A stretch of DNA of 64,000 nt. It comes from Natronobacterium gregoryi SP2 (GTDB lineage: Archaea; Halobacteriota; Halobacteria; Halobacteriales; Natrialbaceae). How positions within the stretch are numbered: position 1 is the first letter of the stretch; each line of letters starts with the position of its first letter. The notes below the pieces were generated by a model. That model saw nothing but the letters and a program-made list of their open reading frames with translations. It made no database searches and was not told where the DNA came from. Below, piece by piece: positions 51,960-60,874 of this stretch. Location: assembly GCF_000230715.2 (NCBI RefSeq), contig NC_019792.1, positions 682,001 through 746,000 on the forward strand, written 5' to 3'. The position numbers and the translations under genes are program-made.

Positions 51960-53063
51960 CTACGTCGTCTCGGCCGCGTCGAACCCCTCTTCGAACCGGA
52001 AGACGCCGTTTCGCTGGATTACCTCGCCGTCGATTTCGACGACCGACTCCTCGCTGGCGTCGACGATAAGGTCCGCGTGGATCGCGCTCTCGTTGAACGG
52101 ACGACCTTCGGGGACACACTCGTCCATCGCGTTTCCGAGCGCGACGTGTAGCGTATCGCCCATCTTCTCGTCGAAGAGGACGTTGTTCGTCGCTCGCTCG
52201 ATGCCGCGGTTCATCCCGAATCCGAGTTCGCCGACGCGACGCGCACCCGCGTCGGTTTCCAGCATCGATTCCAGTGCTGCTTCGTTCCGGCTCGCCTCGT
52301 AGTCGATCACGACGCCGTCCTCGAACTCGAGGCGAACGTCTCGAATCTCGTGGCTGTTCCGGAACAGGGGGACATCGAACGCGATCTCGCCGTCGACGCT
52401 GTCGGGAACGGGCGACGTCGCGACCTCTCCACCCGGCATGTTCTCTTCGCCTGCGTCGTTGAGCGTTCCCATTCCCGAAATCGAGAGCCGAAGATCGGTC
52501 GTCTCTCCGGAGCGGATGCGGACTTCCTCGGCCGACTCGAGAATCTCGACTAGCTGGCGCTGGCGCTCCCGCTGGACCTCCCAGTCCCTGTCGATGGCGT
52601 CGTAGACGTAGTCGGCCCAGCCGGCAGTGCTCATCTCCGCTCGCTGTGCGCCGGCTGGCACGGGGTGTTGCGTCATGACCCACCGGGTATCGAGTCGCTC
52701 CTCGAGGACGGGGTGGCGAGCACGGCTGGCTGCGGCTTTCGTCTCGCCGTCCACGTCCGATCCCTCGGCCGCGTTCCGGGCCGCCCTGATCAGGATGACG
52801 ACATCCGTTTCGGCCATCGCCGCGAGTTTGTGGTCGGCCGTCCGGTAGTCGTCGGGGTCGATCGCCCGGTCGTAGGCCCGTCTGGCCCGCCAGTTGAGCC
52901 ACTCCGTTCGCGGGCACGCGCCTCGAGCCCCGAGTTCCTCGTAGAGAGCGACGACGAGGTCCTCGGCGACAGTGGGTGCGCGAACGAGCACGTCGTCGTC
53001 CGAGCCAACGTCTGTACAGTAGTCGACGAGAATCTCGGCGTGTCGTCTGATCCGTTCGTCCAT
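51960..53063 (-). CDS. M29-family aminopeptidase (AmpS/leucyl aminopeptidase-like)
   Basis: A 367-residue metallopeptidase. MDERIRRHAEILVDYCTDVG starts the N-terminal domain. Metal-ligand regions of family M29 are recognisable as GNAMDECVPEGRPFNESAIH and the following ADLIVD, with GELGFGMNRGIERATNNVLF and DEKMGDTLHVALG before it. It removes N-terminal residues from peptides in the cytoplasm. The ATG at 53063 fits the family; the longer open frame lies in the divergent promoter region. Confidence 0.9.
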   Translation of the reverse strand: MDERIRRHAEILVDYCTDVGSDDDVLVRAPTVAEDLVVALYEELGARGACPRTEWLNWRARRAYDRAIDPDDYRTADHKLAAMAETDVVILIRAARNAAEGSDVDGETKAAASRARHPVLEERLDTRWVMTQHPVPAGAQRAEMSTAGWADYVYDAIDRDWEVQRERQRQLVEILESAEEVRIRSGETTDLRLSISGMGTLNDAGEENMPGGEVATSPVPDSVDGEIAFDVPLFRNSHEIRDVRLEFEDGVVIDYEASRNEAALESMLETDAGARRVGELGFGMNRGIERATNNVLFDEKMGDTLHVALGNAMDECVPEGRPFNESAIHADLIVDASEESVVEIDGEVIQRNGVFRFEEGFDAAETT

Positions 53064-53149
53064 ACTCGTTGGATAGTCAACGTGTACAAATAGGTCGGCC
53101 AGGCACGGTGGAAGTGAAACTGAAAGGTGCCGACTCGAAAGCGCGTTCC

Positions 53150-53161
53150 GGGTATTTTTTA
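53150..53161 (+). promoter_or_regulatory. Possible TATA-like element of the GMP synthase subunit gene
   Basis: GGTATTTTTTAC lies 26-37 bases before the ATG at 53187, in the shared intergenic region with the divergent aminopeptidase gene. Confidence 0.4.
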
Positions 53162-53186
53162 CCGAGTGACTGGCTATAGCCCTGCA

Positions 53187-53741
53187 ATGACGAGAATCGT
53201 CGTGGTGGACAACCACGGGCAGTTCACGCACTTAGAGCAACGGGCGCTTCGTGACCTCGGCGTCGACACCGAGTTGATCGACAACGACACGCCACCCGAG
53301 GATGTCGACGCCGACGGCGTTGTCCTCTCCGGCGGCCCGGATATGGACCGGACCGGGAAGTCGGCTGACTATCTCACCGCCGACGTGCCCGTCCTCGGTA
53401 TTTGTCTCGGGATGCAACTGATCGCGGCGGAACTGGGCGGCCGCGTTGGCGGCGGCGAGTACGGCGGCTACGCCGACGTCACCGTCGACGTCGTCGACGA
53501 GGACGATCCCCTCACTGGCTCTTTGCACCCCGAAACTCGAGTCTGGGCGAGCCACGCCGACGAGGTCAAAGAACTCCCCGACGGATTCGAATTGACCGCG
53601 AAAAGCGACGTCTGTGACGTCGAGGCGATGAGCGACACCGACCGCGACCTCTACGGCGTCCAGTGGCACCCCGAAGTCGCTCACACCGAGGAGGGCGAGG
53701 AACTCTTCGAGAACTTCCTCGAGATCTGTGAGTCGGCCTGA
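53187..53741 (+). CDS. guaAA: GMP synthase glutamine amidotransferase subunit
   Basis: A 184-residue class I glutamine amidotransferase that supplies ammonia to the separate synthetase subunit (GuaAb) for XMP to GMP. VLGICLGMQLIAAELGG has the nucleophile Cys, QWHPEVAHTEEGEEL the His and Glu of the triad, and MTRIVVVDNHGQFTHLEQRA is the typical N-terminus of archaeal two-subunit enzymes. The start ATG 53187 is chosen from that alignment. The synthetase gene is not in the window. Confidence 0.92.
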   Translation: MTRIVVVDNHGQFTHLEQRALRDLGVDTELIDNDTPPEDVDADGVVLSGGPDMDRTGKSADYLTADVPVLGICLGMQLIAAELGGRVGGGEYGGYADVTVDVVDEDDPLTGSLHPETRVWASHADEVKELPDGFELTAKSDVCDVEAMSDTDRDLYGVQWHPEVAHTEEGEELFENFLEICESA

Positions 53742-53976
53742 ACTCGAGGCAGTGTTTCGCTTCGTGTCTGTGTCTGTCTTTTCTCGTCGAGCAAACGAAG
53801 GTTCCGTGCCTGTCGCATTGCCGTAAAATCCGTCGTGCAGAATCCGGTGCCGTGCCGACGATGCCAGACTCCACGTCGTCTTTCTGTCTCGCTCGTGGCT
53901 CACTGCGTCCGGCCGTTCGCCCCCGCGACACGGGGGGCTTTGTTCGTTCCGAACGAAAAGAGCTGTCACCCCGTCG

Positions 53977-54942
53977 CTACTGCCAGGAACTCGCCGTCAG
54001 ATCGACTCCGAGTACAAAGTCACCTTCCTCGGTGAGGTCGACGCCAGCGTAGGCGGCGTCGGTGACGTGTCGAACCGTCTCGGGGATCACCACCCGAGTT
54101 TCGTCGGCCCCGATATCGGCGGCGTCGCGTGCGATCGCAGCGAACAGCGTCCGTGCCGCGTCGACGTCTTCCCACGCACTGACGCCGTACTCGGCCCACG
54201 TCCGCGTCTCGCCGTCTTTCTCGCGGTCGTAGCTTCGCGTCCGGTAGGCCGCGGCCGCGACCCCGCCCTCTCGTTCGACTGCGAAGACGGCCGTCTCGTC
54301 TGCGAACCGGTCGAAGTCCTCGCGGGCCAGTTCCCTGAGCGCCCATGTCTCCTCGGGAGCGAGCCCGATCCCGTCGAGGTGGCCGCGTGCCTCGCTGTGG
54401 GTCCAGTAGCGCCACGCAGCGGCGGGATCGTTCGTGACCCGCGTCCCGGTGTCCAGTCCGGAAGCATCCCGGGAGTCTGGCGTCGGCTGTGCGAACCGAA
54501 ACTCCGTGACCGGTTCGTAACCGTTCGAACGTGCCGATCCGAGTGAAGGCGTATTCCAGGAGTGGATCATCGCACGACCGACTGTCGCGCCGCGGTCGCT
54601 GGCCCACTCGAAACAGGCCTCGGTCAACTCGCGGCTAAGCCCCCGCCCGCGGTAGTCGACCGCGACGCGAAGCCCCTGGAACCAGGCCTCATCGTCGGTG
54701 AGCAACACTGCCTGGACGATCCCGACCGGCGTTCCGTCGTCGACGGCGAGAAACGTCTTCTTCTCGTCGCGTTCGTCTTCGCCCTCGAGCCAGTCGTGGT
54801 AAATTTCGGGGATGTAGTCCCCACCACGATCGGGCCAGATGTCCCCGGTGAACGCGGCGACGCCATCGTAGTCGTCAGGGACCGCTCGTCTGATTTCGAT
54901 GCCGCTGTCGCTGTCCGTCCCGTGATCTCTCTTCGACGTCAT
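53977..54942 (-). CDS. Two-domain GNAT acetyltransferase
   Basis: 321 residues. The N-terminal GNAT domain has QGLRVAVDYRGRGLSRELTE (acetyl-CoA motif A, Arg-x2-Gly-x-Gly) and the later RAMIHSWNTPSLGSARSNGY; the C-terminal half (about 175-321) looks like a second, degenerate GNAT fold without the motif. It is encoded two bases after the gatD stop, on the same strand, so the two are likely cotranscribed. Substrate unknown. Confidence 0.85.
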   Translation of the reverse strand: MTSKRDHGTDSDSGIEIRRAVPDDYDGVAAFTGDIWPDRGGDYIPEIYHDWLEGEDERDEKKTFLAVDDGTPVGIVQAVLLTDDEAWFQGLRVAVDYRGRGLSRELTEACFEWASDRGATVGRAMIHSWNTPSLGSARSNGYEPVTEFRFAQPTPDSRDASGLDTGTRVTNDPAAAWRYWTHSEARGHLDGIGLAPEETWALRELAREDFDRFADETAVFAVEREGGVAAAAYRTRSYDREKDGETRTWAEYGVSAWEDVDAARTLFAAIARDAADIGADETRVVIPETVRHVTDAAYAGVDLTEEGDFVLGVDLTASSWQ

Positions 54943-54944
54943 CG

Positions 54945-56195
54945 TTATTCCCAGGGCACCGATCGTTCCTGCAGTTCGCCAGCGAGCGACGTTTCCATCG
55001 TCTCCGCGACGCTCTCGGCGTTCTCGAGAGCCCACATCAGTTTGACCTTCGCCGTTCCCGGCACGGTGTCGCCGGCTTCGATCACGCCTGCCTCGAGCAG
55101 GTCGCGGCCGGTGTCGTAGACCCGGTCACAGATTCGGCCCTCGAGACACTGGCTCGTCATCACGACGGTCGTTCCGCCCTCGACGAGTTCTTCGATCCGT
55201 GGGATGAAATCGGTGTGGACGTGGCCGAGTCCGGTCCCCTCGAGGATCAGGCCCGCTGACCCCTCGGCGACGTCGAGGAAAGCGGGGTCCATTCCCGGCG
55301 TGAACTTGAGCAGTTCGACGTCCTCCGAGAGGCCGTCGGCGAGTGAGAGATCGCGTTCATCTCGGTGCTGATACTTCCGGTGGAACTGCACCGTCTCGCT
55401 CTCGTAATCGACGTCTCCCAGCGGCTCCGCGCCGACGGTCTCGAACGCGTCGCGTCGCGAGGTGTGGTTCTTCCGGACCCGCGTACCGCGGTGGAGGGCA
55501 CAGACGTCGTCGCTCTCGGAGGCGTGCATACAGACAAGCACCTCCGCACAGTCACTCTTTGCTGCCTCGACGGCACAGACGGCGTTCATCACGTTGTCCG
55601 AGGAAGGGCGGTCCGCCGACCGCTGGGAGCCAGTGAAGACGATCGGTACCGGTGTCTCGAGCATGAACGCGAGTGCAGAGGCGGAGTACTGCATCGTGTC
55701 GGTACCGTGCATGACGACGACGCCGTCCGCGCCGTTCTCGATCTCCTCGTGGACCGCCCGGGCGAGGTCCTGCCAGATCGGCGGTTCCATGTTCTCCGAG
55801 AGGATATTCGCAACGACCCGGCCGCGGTAGTTCGCACGGCCCGCGAGGTCGGGCACCGCTCGCAGGACGTCCTCGGCGTCGAACTGTGCCGTCACCGCGC
55901 CGGTCCGATAGTCGACGGTCGAGGCGATCGTACCGCCGGTCGAGATCAGCGAGATCGTCGGCAGTTCCTCGTCGAACTCGATTTCCGACTCGCCGCCGTC
56001 GCCCGTGCTGTCGGTGCCGTCGATCTCGTAGACATCTTCCGCGAGGACGGCCACCTCGGCACCCCCCCGGTCGACACCGACGTTGTATCCGCCCTCGAGT
56101 TTGACGACGAGTTGGTCGTCGTCGCTCGAGGGGAGCAACACGCCTTCGAACGTGCGATCGTCCCGATCGACGCGAACGCGATCGCCTGGTTTCAT
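54945..56195 (-). CDS. gatD: Glutamyl-tRNA(Gln) amidotransferase subunit D
   Basis: A 416-residue asparaginase-like subunit of the archaeal GatDE complex that converts Glu-tRNA(Gln) to Gln-tRNA(Gln), since haloarchaea lack GlnRS. An N-terminal SH3-like domain (MKPGDRVRVDRDDRTFEGVL) is followed by the amidase domain: ISLISTGGTIASTVDYRTGA (first catalytic Thr), VVVMHGTDTMQYSASAL (second Thr and Asp), VRKNHTSRRDAF (Lys) and LEGTGLGHVHTDFI. GatE is not in the window. Confidence 0.96.
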   Translation of the reverse strand: MKPGDRVRVDRDDRTFEGVLLPSSDDDQLVVKLEGGYNVGVDRGGAEVAVLAEDVYEIDGTDSTGDGGESEIEFDEELPTISLISTGGTIASTVDYRTGAVTAQFDAEDVLRAVPDLAGRANYRGRVVANILSENMEPPIWQDLARAVHEEIENGADGVVVMHGTDTMQYSASALAFMLETPVPIVFTGSQRSADRPSSDNVMNAVCAVEAAKSDCAEVLVCMHASESDDVCALHRGTRVRKNHTSRRDAFETVGAEPLGDVDYESETVQFHRKYQHRDERDLSLADGLSEDVELLKFTPGMDPAFLDVAEGSAGLILEGTGLGHVHTDFIPRIEELVEGGTTVVMTSQCLEGRICDRVYDTGRDLLEAGVIEAGDTVPGTAKVKLMWALENAESVAETMETSLAGELQERSVPWE

Positions 56196-56246
56196 AGGTC
56201 AGCATTGCGGGCCATCGGACTTGAAGGCACGCTTTCCGACCGCCAG

Positions 56247-56471
56247 TCACGTCAGGAAGCCGACGACGACCAGTCCGAGTCCGATCAACAGGAGAATAGC
56301 CCCAAGAAGCGCCGTCAACAGACGAATCGACGCGAGTTCGTTCTCGTCGAGGTCGAGCCGGGGATAGAACCGACGCCCAGCCCCCAGAAGTCCAGCGGCG
56401 ACGGCGACTACGACGACGCCGAGAACGATCAGTTCCGTGCTCACTGTCTGCGCTACCAGCCCGCTCGTCAT
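56247..56471 (-). CDS. Small two-helix membrane protein
   Basis: 74 residues: helix at about 11-31 (STELIVLGVVVVAVAAGLLG), a charged middle (GRRFYPRLDLDENEL) and a second helix at about 50-73 (LLTALLGAILLLIGLGLVVV). No motif. Same strand as and upstream of gatD, 51 bases away, so it may share its transcript. Function unknown. Confidence 0.7.
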   Translation of the reverse strand: MTSGLVAQTVSTELIVLGVVVVAVAAGLLGAGRRFYPRLDLDENELASIRLLTALLGAILLLIGLGLVVVGFLT

Positions 56472-56598
56472 AAAACGCCGGTCGCGTCGTCAGATATCGA
56501 AGCGCTCGTCCCACTGTCTGCCCGATCGATGACGTCGTTCACTCCCGGGTCCCTGTTCGAGGGAAAGGTCCATGATACCAGCCATGCACTACTAGGGT

Positions 56599-57201
56599 AT
56601 GAGCGACCGCTCGGACGAACTAACCGAGAGCCAAAGCCCCGGGTCCACCGACGACCTCCTCGAGGAGACGGATCGCCTGCTCGAGGAGACTGGGGGAGAG
56701 CCGGGCGCTGATTCGGGAGCCGGGCCGGCTGCCTCCTCGACGGAGCCCTCTGGACGCGAGCAGGTCGACCCAAGTCAAGAGAGTGCCGCCGACGCGTCCG
56801 GCCGCTCCTGGCTCTCTCGGCTAGTTCCAGATCGTCCGTCGCTGTCGGTTCCCCGTGAAGACCTTTTCTCCCCGAAGGCATTTCTCGCGTTCGTCGCGCT
56901 CGTCAGCGTCGGGCTGTTCGCCGGGAACGCGTTGATCCCCGTCGCCGGACGACTGATCGGGATGTTCGCCATCGCCTTCCTGGTCGGACTGGCGACGAGC
57001 AAACGACGCTATCTCGAGATGACGACCGCAGGCGTCGCTTCGGGCGGCGCGACTTCGCTCCTGATCGACCCCTGGTTCGTCGCAGCCGGCCTCGGGACGC
57101 GAGTGCTCGCCGTCGGCGCGGCGACCGGTCTCGTCGCTGCACTCGCCGGCTACTACTTCGGTCGTGACTTGCGTGCGGGACTCGCTCGCGACGTCGAGTG
57201 A
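56599..57201 (+). CDS. Membrane protein with acidic disordered N-terminus
   Basis: 200 residues: an acidic Ser/Pro/Glu-rich N-terminus (about 1-90, including LLEETDRLLEETGG, a short repeat) and four hydrophobic segments (about 95-190, e.g. FLAFVALVSVGLFAGNALIP and MFAIAFLVGLATS) with a Gly-rich last part (VGAATGLVAALAGYYFGRDL). No named family. It is divergent from the small membrane protein gene. Confidence 0.75.
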   Translation: MSDRSDELTESQSPGSTDDLLEETDRLLEETGGEPGADSGAGPAASSTEPSGREQVDPSQESAADASGRSWLSRLVPDRPSLSVPREDLFSPKAFLAFVALVSVGLFAGNALIPVAGRLIGMFAIAFLVGLATSKRRYLEMTTAGVASGGATSLLIDPWFVAAGLGTRVLAVGAATGLVAALAGYYFGRDLRAGLARDVE

Positions 57202-57268
57202 CGACAGCAGCCACCGACAGTCAGTGCGTCCCCAATACGAGAGTGGTGTAACCGGTCTGCAGACGGTG

Positions 57269-57934
57269 TCAGTTGTTACTACACGAGTTCAGCTCCCAGC
57301 CGCGTTCAGTGCGCTGGACGATTCCGTCGTCGGCCATCGCCTCGAGTAACTCGGCGACAACCTCGCGGGGCGCGTCGACATCCCGGCTGAGTTCACCGAC
57401 CGACTTGGGCTCCGAACGAACACTCGCGAGCAGATCCGCGTAGATCCGGCTCTCCGGGCCGGCCCCGACCGTCTCCGAGATGCGATCGAGAACGTCACAG
57501 AGCCGTCCCTGCACCCAACGCTGGGCCAGCGAGAGTTCGTTCTCGAGTTGTTCGAGTTCGTCGAGTACCTCGAGCAACTCGTCGAGATTGTCGGTCCCGC
57601 CAGGATCGACCTCCAGCGAGAGGTGTGGACAGGTCGTAATGTCGAAACTGTTGTTCGCAGGATAGGCGCTCTTGCTCGCGAACCCGTACGGCGAGACGCT
57701 CACCTCGAGGCGGACGTTTCGGGCGATGTGGAAGTACTTCCGGCGCTGATCGTCGATCCGACTCTCGATCAGGCCAGCCTCCTCGAGTTTCCGCAGGTGC
57801 TCGATGACTGCCTTGGGACTCACGCCGAGGTACTCGGAGATTTCGGTGACGTAGCAGGGCTTCCGGGCGAGTAATCGGAGAATCCGGCGTCGATTCTCGT
57901 TTCCCAGTAAATCCAGCAACGCGGCGGAGTCCAT
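57269..57934 (-). CDS. ArsR-type winged-helix transcriptional regulator
   Basis: 221 residues. MDSAALLDLLGNENRRRILR followed by LLARKPCYVTEISEYLGVSP and KAVIEHLRKLEEAGLIESRI is a clear ArsR-type winged helix (about 1-80). The middle (85-150) is rich in negative charge and leucines and may dimerise; a second small helical DNA-binding-like domain follows (ESRIYADLLASVRSEPKSVG onward). The ATG at 57934 gives a typical start; the upstream frame is antisense. The target genes are unknown. Confidence 0.88.
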   Translation of the reverse strand: MDSAALLDLLGNENRRRILRLLARKPCYVTEISEYLGVSPKAVIEHLRKLEEAGLIESRIDDQRRKYFHIARNVRLEVSVSPYGFASKSAYPANNSFDITTCPHLSLEVDPGGTDNLDELLEVLDELEQLENELSLAQRWVQGRLCDVLDRISETVGAGPESRIYADLLASVRSEPKSVGELSRDVDAPREVVAELLEAMADDGIVQRTERGWELNSCSNN

Positions 57935-58068
57935 CGCCGACAGGTATGGTTTCGGTGCTGAAAAGGGTGTCTGCTCGCGCTGGCTGTCGTTTTGTCCCTG
58001 GGGCAGTGATCGACAGAAAAAGCAGGCCACACACCTCGAAGTCTCGAACCATCCGACCTCGAGGGGGC

Positions 58069-59127
58069 TTACCGAGTGTGTTCGCGGTCGTCGCCACCGC
58101 TCTGGCCCGGCGACTCGCCGTCGTCACCGCTCTGGCCCGGCGACTCGCCGTCGTCACCACTCTGCCCCGGCGACTCGCCGTCGTCACCGCTTTGGCCCGG
58201 CGACTCGCCGTCGTCACCGCTCTGGCCCGGCGACTCGCCGTCGTCACCACTCTGGCCCGGCGACTCGCCGTCGTCACCACTCTGCCCCGGCGACTCGCCG
58301 TCGGCTTCCTCTCCTGAGTCGGCATCGGTGCCTTCGTTCGGGTCCGCAGGTGTCGTCTCGTTTCCGCCCGACTCCGACTCGTTACCGGCTGGACCGTGGT
58401 CAGGCATCTCGTCGACACCGCCAGGGGCCGTGCCGTTCTGTGCCGGACCATCTCCGGCTCCCGGAGCAGCGTCGTCGTTCTGCCCAGGCGGTGTCGCGGT
58501 ACCGTTCTGCCCAGGCGGTGTCATACCCTGTCCGGGGGTTTCGTTCGCAGTATTGCGGTCGGTCGGTGGCCCCATCGCCACCCCTCCTGACTGGCGATCG
58601 AGTCCAGGAACCGATCGTGCAACCGCGTTTACCTCGGCGTTTACAAGTCCCGACGTGTTCCGCTCGAGCGTCTCGAGGCGGTCTTTGCCGAGATCGGTAG
58701 CCGCTGCACGGGGTTTCGTTCGCTCGATTTCGTGCTCGAGGGCGTTTATCTCGACTGCCAACTTCGCCATCCGGGCCTGGTACGCTGTCGGCGTTTCGTT
58801 CGTCTCTTGCAGATCGCGAAGCGCCGCTTGCTCGGACTCGAGTCGTTCGACCTCGCTCTCGAGGGCCGTCGTGCGGTCGGCGACGAGATCGGCTCGTCGT
58901 TCCTCGGGTGACTGTTCGTAGCTCACGTCGAACAGTTGTGATTCGATCGAGTGTTCGGCGTCGGCGGCAGTCATCTGCATGACCGTCCCGACGGTCGCGT
59001 TGCTCTCGGATGCGTCGGGTTCGACACTGGTGCTCGAGTTCGCTACAGCACCGGCAGCGACCGACGTGATCGCGAGCCCGACGACGGCGACGACCGCGAG
59101 GAGAGCGACCGTCCGAGTCGTAGTCAT
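58069..59127 (-). CDS. Secreted protein with coiled coil and SPGQSG decapeptide repeats
   Basis: 352 residues. A Sec-type signal (TVALLAVVAVVGLAITSVAA) is followed by a helical region with coiled-coil character (about 85-165, e.g. ALESEVERLESEQAALRDLQ), then a disordered Pro/Gly/Asn/Gln-rich linker with two TPPGQNGT-like motifs, and at the end seven copies of the decapeptide GESPGQSGDD before a basic tail (DDREHTR). It resembles surface or envelope-associated proteins; the ligand is unknown. The repeats come from a 30-bp DNA tandem. Confidence 0.8.
   Translation of the reverse strand: MTTTRTVALLAVVAVVGLAITSVAAGAVANSSTSVEPDASESNATVGTVMQMTAADAEHSIESQLFDVSYEQSPEERRADLVADRTTALESEVERLESEQAALRDLQETNETPTAYQARMAKLAVEINALEHEIERTKPRAAATDLGKDRLETLERNTSGLVNAEVNAVARSVPGLDRQSGGVAMGPPTDRNTANETPGQGMTPPGQNGTATPPGQNDDAAPGAGDGPAQNGTAPGGVDEMPDHGPAGNESESGGNETTPADPNEGTDADSGEEADGESPGQSGDDGESPGQSGDDGESPGQSGDDGESPGQSGDDGESPGQSGDDGESPGQSGDDGESPGQSGGDDREHTR
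58085..58300 (-). repeat. 30-bp tandem repeat encoding GESPGQSGDD, seven copies
   Basis: The unit (core GGCCCGGCGACTCGCCGTCG) recurs every 30 bases, with copies differing at only two positions (CTCTGGCC, CTCTGCCC, CTTTGGCC). Near identity at silent positions suggests recent expansion by slippage or unequal crossing-over. Confidence 0.93.
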
Positions 59128-59280
59128 CGACCGACGTTATTTCTGGAACAAGTTAAAAAGGCGAATAGTCGTTCGGACAGTTTAGTTAGGTCAATCGACG
59201 TTCGAAAATCTAGCCAAGCGTTTATGCTGGCTGTAGAGGCAGTCGTTCGGTTCGTCGAGGCCTCGAGACTCGTCGGGGTG

Positions 59281-59350
59281 CCTGTAGTCATCGTCGGCGT
59301 ACCCGCGCCCGAAGCGGGCACACCGAGACACCGGTACAGCAACCCATTCC
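59281..59350. repeat. Diverged TACGG-family copy
   Basis: CGGTACAGCAACCC at 59333-59346 and the GC-rich stem GTACCCGCGCCCGAAGCGGGCAC resemble the right end and centre of a TACGG element, but the terminal CCGTA is lost. Low-confidence member. Confidence 0.4.
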
Positions 59351-59423
59351 AGGTGTGTGTGGTGGAGTTCGATGTAACGCGCCACAAATAGTTATATACT
59401 TCCAGTTCATGTGTATTGTTACC

Positions 59424-59798
59424 ATGTTCGAGGTGTTCTCCCGTAGCTACTATCTCGGACGACTCTACGTAACGCCGACGGACGAAAACCGCGCGTTCAT
59501 CCACAGCGACCAGCACCAACGCATCAACGAAGAAGTGTACGCGACAGGGGACGGAATCGAACGGCTCGACTCGCCGCTGGTGATGAAACTCGAGTCGCGG
59601 CACTTCCCCGTCCACGGGGACGAGAGGGTGCCCGCGAACACGCTCGCGGTTCCCGAGTCGATGTTAGCGGACGTCGACGTGCGGAACCCACCGTCGCTCC
59701 GCGAGGTGTTTCTGGCCCGTCGAGAACGGGCACAGCAGTTGCTGTCTTTCGTCGGAAGTGCGGTCTCCGTCGACGACTATTCGAGCGCCGGTACCTAG
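59424..59798 (+). CDS. Haloarchaeal DUF5802-like protein
   Basis: 124 residues. MFEVFSRSYYLGRLYVTPTD and VYATGDGIERLDSPLVMKLE are typical of a small family conserved in haloarchaea (DUF5802 by memory). It has no membrane segment; HFPVHGDERVPANTLAVPES includes a possible metal-binding or structural core. Function unknown. The ATG at 59424 is preferred because upstream sequence is the TACGG-like repeat and AT-rich promoter region. Confidence 0.78.
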   Translation: MFEVFSRSYYLGRLYVTPTDENRAFIHSDQHQRINEEVYATGDGIERLDSPLVMKLESRHFPVHGDERVPANTLAVPESMLADVDVRNPPSLREVFLARRERAQQLLSFVGSAVSVDDYSSAGT

Positions 59799-59827
59799 AA
59801 GTACTCTCGCTTCGCCTTTTTGCTCGA

Positions 59828-60778
59828 ATGTTCGACCTCGACGAGGTGCTCGGACGCGCGCAACTGAAAGAGCGCATCGACGAACTCGAGGCGGAGAACG
59901 ACCGCCTGCGGGAGCGATACGAGGCCGAGTCCGACCGCCGGGCCAAAGCGGCTACTGCCAGACAGGAGGCCGAAGAGCAGCTCAATCGACTCGAGGACCG
60001 GATCGCCCAACTCGAGGGCGAACTCGAGCGAACGAACGGGGAAGACGACGGCGCGAGTGTTCACGTCCGGCGACGCGAGCAACTGCGCGGGGCGCGCCTC
60101 GACGAGGTGCTCGATCGTCTCGAGTCGTTCCAGACGGGACCCGAGGGTGCACTGACGGCCGTCGTCGAGGACGGTCTCGCGGATCTCGACCCCCGGATCG
60201 AACGCGACCTCGCGGAGACGCTCGGTCGCGAACGAATCGCGCTCGTGGACGACGCCGCACCCTGCGTGATCTGTCTCGACGATGCCGGCCTCGTCTCGGT
60301 CGCACTCGAGCCGCCCATTCTTCCAGACCGCGAACCTGCCTGGAACGACCGGCTCACCCTCGACCGCGAGTGGTTCCAGCCGACCGATCGACACGCACTC
60401 GCGCTCGTTCGGACCGATCTGTTCGCCGTTGGAGTCTACGACGGTGACGAACGACTCGAGGTCCACGGCTTCGAATCGGAGGTGAAAGGCAGTCACTCGA
60501 AAGGTGGGTTTTCACAGGCACGGTTCGAGCGGATTCGGGACGAACAGATCGACGACCACCTCGAGCGGGCTACGGCGGCACTCGAGGAACGTGTCGCGGG
60601 CGAGGTCGACCGGCTCTATCTGGCGGGTCAGCGTGGCGTCGTCGACACGCTCGCCGAGGAGACGTCGATCGATCCCGCGCCGGCGGCGACTGCCGCCGTC
60701 GACGCCACCGGAAACCCGGAATCGGCACTCGAAGACGCGTACCGGTCGTTCTGGACGACGGAACTCCAGGTCCTGTAG
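59828..60778 (+). CDS. Vms1/Ankzf1-like peptidyl-tRNA hydrolase-type protein
   Basis: 316 residues. An N-terminal coiled coil (about 1-65, e.g. LKERIDELEAENDRLRERYE) precedes the release-factor-like VLRF1 domain, marked by EVKGSHSKGGFSQARFERIR (about 216-236) followed by DEQIDDHLERA. Eukaryotic Vms1/ANKZF1 cleaves peptidyl-tRNA on stalled 60S ribosomes in quality control; archaeal homologs are expected to rescue stalled translation. Catalysis here is inferred from the domain. It lies 29 bases after the DUF5802-like gene. Confidence 0.85.
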   Translation: MFDLDEVLGRAQLKERIDELEAENDRLRERYEAESDRRAKAATARQEAEEQLNRLEDRIAQLEGELERTNGEDDGASVHVRRREQLRGARLDEVLDRLESFQTGPEGALTAVVEDGLADLDPRIERDLAETLGRERIALVDDAAPCVICLDDAGLVSVALEPPILPDREPAWNDRLTLDREWFQPTDRHALALVRTDLFAVGVYDGDERLEVHGFESEVKGSHSKGGFSQARFERIRDEQIDDHLERATAALEERVAGEVDRLYLAGQRGVVDTLAEETSIDPAPAATAAVDATGNPESALEDAYRSFWTTELQVL

Positions 60779-60874
60779 CGGACTAACGACTCGCGTCCGG
60801 GCCAGAATCCGGCAACATTCGCCTGACAGCAGCCTGAAAGCACGCTTAAGTACCCCTTTGCCCATGTGGCCTGT

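Noticed and set aside
55365-56711. 448-codon plus-strand frame over gatD
   Set aside because: Antisense to gatD; the sequence is the complement of conserved asparaginase motifs.
57495-58451. 318-codon minus-strand frame rich in repeated Arg/Ala/Val
   Set aside because: It is the wrong frame of the 30-bp repeat and of the ArsR-type regulator gene.
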